A stretch of 64,000 nt of DNA from JAGXTF01 sp044224315 (GTDB taxonomy: Bacteria; Bacteroidota; Bacteroidia; NS11-12g; UBA955): the NCBI GenBank assembly GCA_044224315.1, contig JBGAKR010000002.1, positions 620,001-684,000 on the forward strand, given 5' to 3'. Positions 60,551-64,000 of this stretch are shown here, in pieces (within the stretch, counting starts at the first letter, position 1; the number at the start of each line of letters is the position of its first letter). The notes beneath the pieces were generated by a model. It was not told where the DNA came from. It ran no database searches and saw only the letters and a program-made list of their open reading frames with translations. The position numbers and the translations under genes were made by a program.

Positions 60551-63340
60551 ATGGCCGAAAAAAAATTATTTCTTCTGGATGGAATGGCGCTGATTTACCG
60601 CGCCTACTTTGCCTTTCAACAAAACCCAAGGATAACTTCAACCGGGCTAAATACCAATGCCATGTTTGGCTTTACAAACACCCTGCTGGATGTATTAAAC
60701 AAACAAAAACCCACCCATATTGCTGTGGTTTTCGATACCTCGGCCCCAACAACCCGGCATATCGAATTTGAAGCCTACAAGGCCCAGCGCGAGGAAATGC
60801 CCGAAGACCTGAAACGCAGTTTGCCCTATATCAACCGCATAATCGAAGGTTTTAATATCCCTGTTATTACCAAAGACGGCTATGAAGCCGACGATATTAT
60901 TGGTACCCTGGCCCTGCAGGCGGGTCAGCTGGGTTTTGAAGTGTATATGATGACCCCCGACAAGGATTATGGCCAACTGGTGCGCGAAAATGTATACATA
61001 TACAAACCTGGCCGTATGGGAAACCCGGACGAAGTATTAGGGGTAAATGAAATTCTGACTAAATGGGAAATTACCGATGTAAACCAGGTAATCGACATAT
61101 TGGGTTTATGGGGCGATGCCGTAGATAATATTCCGGGTATACCCGGGGTAGGCGAAAAAACCGCTAAAAAACTCATAGCCGAATATGGTACCATGGAAAA
61201 TATCCTGGCCAATACCGACAAACTGCAGGGTAAAATGAAAGAAAAATTTGAGCAGTTTGCCCACCAGGCCATACTCAGCAAAAAACTCGCCACCATTATC
61301 ACAGATGTACCCGTAGAATTGCACCCCGATGAGTTGATTTGCAAAGACAAAAATCCAGAAGCCCTGAAGGAAGTTTTTATGGAACTGGAGTTCAGAACCC
61401 TGGCTAAAAAAATATTGGGTGAAGCAGAGCCCGCCGCCGCACCTGCACAAAGCCTTCAAGGCTCGCTGTTTGACCAGCCCGGCATGCCTGCACAAACCGA
61501 AACCGCTGCCGAACCTGTGGTGGTCAATTACAAAACCGCCGAGAATACCCCACACAAATATTTTGCCGTACAAACCGATGCAGAAATTCAACAATTAATT
61601 GAAAAATTAAACGCTGCAGAAGAATTTTGTTTTGATACCGAAACCACCGGATTGGTAGCATTTGATGCTGATATTGTGGGCATGAGTTTTTCGATTACCC
61701 CACACGAAGCCTACTATGTTCCATGCCCTCCGCATTTTGATAAAGCCCGCGATCTGGTACAAAAATTCGGCAGTATTTTTAATTCCGGTAAATTAAAAAT
61801 CGGACAAAATACCAAATACGACATTCAGGTTTTAGGTAGATACGGAGTTACAGTTTCCATGCCTTTATTCGACACCATGCTGGCCCATTACCTGGTAGAG
61901 CCCGATATGCGCCATAACATGAATGTATTGAGTGAGGCCTACTTAAATTATCAACCCATTTCCATCGAAACCTTAATTGGAAAAAAAGGCAAAAACCAGG
62001 GCAATATGTCGGAGGTGGAGTTGGATAAAATTACCGAATACGCAGCAGAAGATGCGGATATTACCCTGCAATTAAAAAATAAATTATTACCCGAATTAAA
62101 CAACCGAAATGTAAAATCGGTTTTCGATAAAATCGAGATTCCACTGGTGCCTGTGCTGGCTGATATTGAAAAAGAGGGTGTGCGAATTGACATCGATTTT
62201 CTGAAAAATTACAGCGCAGAATTGGCCCTGCAAAGTGCCGATATTCAAAAACAAATTTATGTGCATGCCGGCGGCGAATTTAATATTTCATCGCCCCAGC
62301 AAGTGGGTAAAATTTTATTTGATGTTTTAAAACTGGTAGACAAGCCCAAAACCACCAAAACCGGGCAATACCAAACCGATGAAGAAACATTAAATGAACT
62401 GGCGGGTGAACACGATATCGTACAAAAAATACTGGATTACCGACAGTTGCAAAAATTAAAAAGCACCTATGTGGATGCATTGCCCGAAATGATGAACCCG
62501 CTTACCAAACGGGTACACACCAGCTTTAACCAGGCTGTGGCAGCTACCGGCCGGTTGAGTAGCAACAACCCCAATTTGCAGAATATTCCCATTCGCACCG
62601 AATTGGGAAAAGAAGTGCGCAAAGCTTTTATACCCCGAGATGAAAACCATGTGCTATTAAGTGCAGATTATTCGCAAATAGAATTGCGCATTATTGCCCA
62701 TGCCAGCAAAGATGAGGGCATGATGGAAGCATTTCACCAAAACCTCGATATTCATACAGCCACGGCTGCCAGGGTTTTTGGTGTGCCTTTGGAAGAGGTA
62801 GATAAGGAAATGCGTCGCCGTGCAAAAACTGTAAATTTTGGAATTATTTACGGCATTTCTGCTTTTGGATTAAGCCAAAGAATAGGCATACCCCGCAAGG
62901 AAGCGAAAGAAATTATTGACAACTATTTTGCAAAATTTCCAGGTATTAAAAATTACATGGATACTACTATCGCATTTGCCCAGCAGCACGGTTATGTAGA
63001 AACCCTTATGGGCCGCCGGCGCTATATCCACGATATAAACAGCCGTAATGCCACTGTGCGCGGTTTTGCCGAACGAAATGCAATTAATGCTCCCATACAG
63101 GGCAGCGCAGCCGATATGATAAAATTGGCTATGATTAATATTCATGATTGGTTGAAAAAAAGCACATTTAAAACCAAAATGATTTTGCAGGTGCATGATG
63201 AATTGCTATTTGATGTACCCAAAGATGAAATTGAAGCCGTTACCCCTCATATTCAACAATTAATGACCCATGCCATGAAACTGGAAGTGCCGGTGGAAGT
63301 TGAATCGGGCGTAGGGAACAGCTGGCTTGAAGCGCACTAG
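60551..63340 (+). CDS. polA: DNA polymerase I
   Basis: A 929-residue replication and repair polymerase with all three modules. The 5'-nuclease domain (LLDGMALIYRAYFA, then DKDYGQLV, through about residue 290) removes RNA primers. The 3'-5' exonuclease domain starts at FDTETTGL (about 359-366), keeping the metal-binding Asp and Glu. The polymerase has motif A DYSQIELR (about 705-712), motif B RRRAKTVNFGIIYG (about 757-770), and motif C VHDELLFD (about 880-887). The proofreading site appears intact, unlike some homologs. Length typical. Confidence 0.98.
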   Translation: MAEKKLFLLDGMALIYRAYFAFQQNPRITSTGLNTNAMFGFTNTLLDVLNKQKPTHIAVVFDTSAPTTRHIEFEAYKAQREEMPEDLKRSLPYINRIIEGFNIPVITKDGYEADDIIGTLALQAGQLGFEVYMMTPDKDYGQLVRENVYIYKPGRMGNPDEVLGVNEILTKWEITDVNQVIDILGLWGDAVDNIPGIPGVGEKTAKKLIAEYGTMENILANTDKLQGKMKEKFEQFAHQAILSKKLATIITDVPVELHPDELICKDKNPEALKEVFMELEFRTLAKKILGEAEPAAAPAQSLQGSLFDQPGMPAQTETAAEPVVVNYKTAENTPHKYFAVQTDAEIQQLIEKLNAAEEFCFDTETTGLVAFDADIVGMSFSITPHEAYYVPCPPHFDKARDLVQKFGSIFNSGKLKIGQNTKYDIQVLGRYGVTVSMPLFDTMLAHYLVEPDMRHNMNVLSEAYLNYQPISIETLIGKKGKNQGNMSEVELDKITEYAAEDADITLQLKNKLLPELNNRNVKSVFDKIEIPLVPVLADIEKEGVRIDIDFLKNYSAELALQSADIQKQIYVHAGGEFNISSPQQVGKILFDVLKLVDKPKTTKTGQYQTDEETLNELAGEHDIVQKILDYRQLQKLKSTYVDALPEMMNPLTKRVHTSFNQAVAATGRLSSNNPNLQNIPIRTELGKEVRKAFIPRDENHVLLSADYSQIELRIIAHASKDEGMMEAFHQNLDIHTATAARVFGVPLEEVDKEMRRRAKTVNFGIIYGISAFGLSQRIGIPRKEAKEIIDNYFAKFPGIKNYMDTTIAFAQQHGYVETLMGRRRYIHDINSRNATVRGFAERNAINAPIQGSAADMIKLAMINIHDWLKKSTFKTKMILQVHDELLFDVPKDEIEAVTPHIQQLMTHAMKLEVPVEVESGVGNSWLEAH

Positions 63341-63346
63341 GACGGA

Positions 63347-63376
63347 TATCAGATATCGGATATCCGTTATCTGATA
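63347..63376. repeat. 30-bp inverted repeat after polA
   Basis: TATCAGATA / TATCTGATA arms around a perfect CGGATATCCG centre, one mismatch pair between. Seven bases downstream of the polA stop. No T-run follows, so it could be a cruciform, a terminator stem or a binding site. Confidence 0.55.
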
Positions 63377-63557
63377 GAGTCTTCCAGATTTTGTGTGACG
63401 GAGTAAATTGTTGATTTACATTTTAGTGATTTAAATATTATTTTTATTGAGCCAAATCGCTGCTTTTTAATTATGGAAATCAATCAGAATTTTATATCCA
63501 AATTTTGAGCTTGACGATAATCGCACCATTTAACCATTAAACAAATCTCCATTTAAC

Positions 63558-63565
63558 TATATTTG
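63558..63565 (+). promoter_or_regulatory. Putative -7 box (TATATTTG) of kbl
   Basis: An exact TAnnTTTG match ending four bases before ATG 63570. Confidence 0.5.
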
Positions 63566-63569
63566 CACC

Positions 63570-64000
63570 ATGTACAGCGATTTTCAGAAATTTTTACAAA
63601 CCGAGCTGGATGGAATCCGCGAAGCTGGTCTATACAAAAAAGAACGCATAATCGTAACCCCACAGGATGCGGTAATAAAACTGGATAATGGGCAGGAAGT
63701 AATCAACTTCTGCGCCAACAATTACCTGGGTCTTAGTAGTCACCCCCGTGTAATTGCCGCGGCCAAAAAAGCCATCGACAGCCATGGTTTTGGCATGAGC
63801 AGTGTGCGTTTTATCTGCGGTACCCAGGATATTCACAAAGAACTTGAAAAGAAAATCGCCGATTTTTATGGCACCGAAGATACCATTCTCTATGCCGCAG
63901 CCTTCGATGCCAATGGTGGTGTATTTGAACCCCTGCTGGGCGAAAAAGATGCCATCATTTCCGACTCACTCAACCACGCTTCTATCATAGATGGGGTAAG
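63570..64000 (+). CDS. kbl: Glycine C-acetyltransferase (2-amino-3-ketobutyrate CoA ligase), partial
   Basis: Open from ATG 63570 to the right edge; the first 143 residues are visible. The N-terminal part shows FCANNYLGLSSHPRVI and SVRFICGTQDIHKELE, then ILYAAAFDANGGVFEPLL and IISDSLNHASIIDGV, a textbook match to Kbl and other alpha-oxoamine synthases. The enzyme uses pyridoxal phosphate to split 2-amino-3-ketobutyrate with CoA into glycine and acetyl-CoA in threonine breakdown. The lysine that binds the cofactor lies beyond the window. Confidence 0.93.
   Translation, partial: MYSDFQKFLQTELDGIREAGLYKKERIIVTPQDAVIKLDNGQEVINFCANNYLGLSSHPRVIAAAKKAIDSHGFGMSSVRFICGTQDIHKELEKKIADFYGTEDTILYAAAFDANGGVFEPLLGEKDAIISDSLNHASIIDGV

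Overview
The window looks like chromosomal DNA of a member of the Bacteroidota, probably the Chitinophagales/Sphingobacteriales side (inference). The evidence is: -7 boxes of the Bacteroidota type (TAnnTTTG) in front of many genes with almost no Shine-Dalgarno sequences; lipoproteins with a Cys-Lys after the signal; C-terminal type IX secretion (T9SS) sorting domains; a GldE-type protein; a TonB-dependent receptor; and a coaX - outer membrane protein - lptC - gldE gene order. Most of the window is housekeeping and envelope genes. I saw no tRNA, rRNA, CRISPR array, transposase or prophage.

Layout. 1-9.3 kb, all minus strand: an iron-sulfur repair (RIC) gene cut by the left edge with a lipoprotein and a fasciclin lipoprotein; a di-haem cytochrome c peroxidase; two beta-barrel proteins; then the gldE / small membrane protein / lptC / outer membrane protein / coaX operon; and a WbqC-like gene. 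9.4-16.1 kb: folK, a patch of cysteine peptidases and a CAP-domain lipoprotein, and two tandem paralogous secreted proteins with a conserved Cys...Gln pattern. 16.2-28.4 kb, mostly plus strand: cysS, miaE, a TetR regulator, two coupled exported proteins leading into rsmE, purD, a DUF502 protein, an ExbB/ExbD pair and a PagL-type lipid A deacylase. 28.4-37.8 kb: outer membrane and TPR proteins, a decayed nucleotidyltransferase gene, a glycosyltransferase, a DinB protein, and a TonB-dependent receptor divergent from a T9SS cargo protein across a palindrome.

38-51.5 kb: tyrS convergent with a compact polysaccharide export operon (rfbA, a protein with 7-8 SLBB repeats, Wzz-like, GT2), a GH16 glycanase divergent from era, a repeat-rich intergenic region ending in a 24-bp perfect terminator stem, a large Calx-beta T9SS protein, and comF. 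51.5-64 kb: an MsbA-type ABC transporter overlapping ogt, an accessory patch with one orphan gene between structured repeats, an M13 metallopeptidase, a thioesterase/DUF1761 pair, an acyl-ACP desaturase-like protein, a DUF2310 protein, polA, and the start of kbl.

The theme is cell envelope biogenesis (LptC, lipid A deacylase, ExbBD, polysaccharide export, T9SS cargo, TonB receptor) mixed with core information genes (cysS, tyrS, era, rsmE, miaE, polA) and cofactor or nucleotide genes (coaX, folK, purD). No complete new defence or secretion system is visible. The most unusual signals are the Cys...Gln paralog pair, heptanucleotide tandem repeats at two distant loci, the GC-rich repeat array at 47.2-47.45 kb, and the structured elements at 53.95-54.76 kb.
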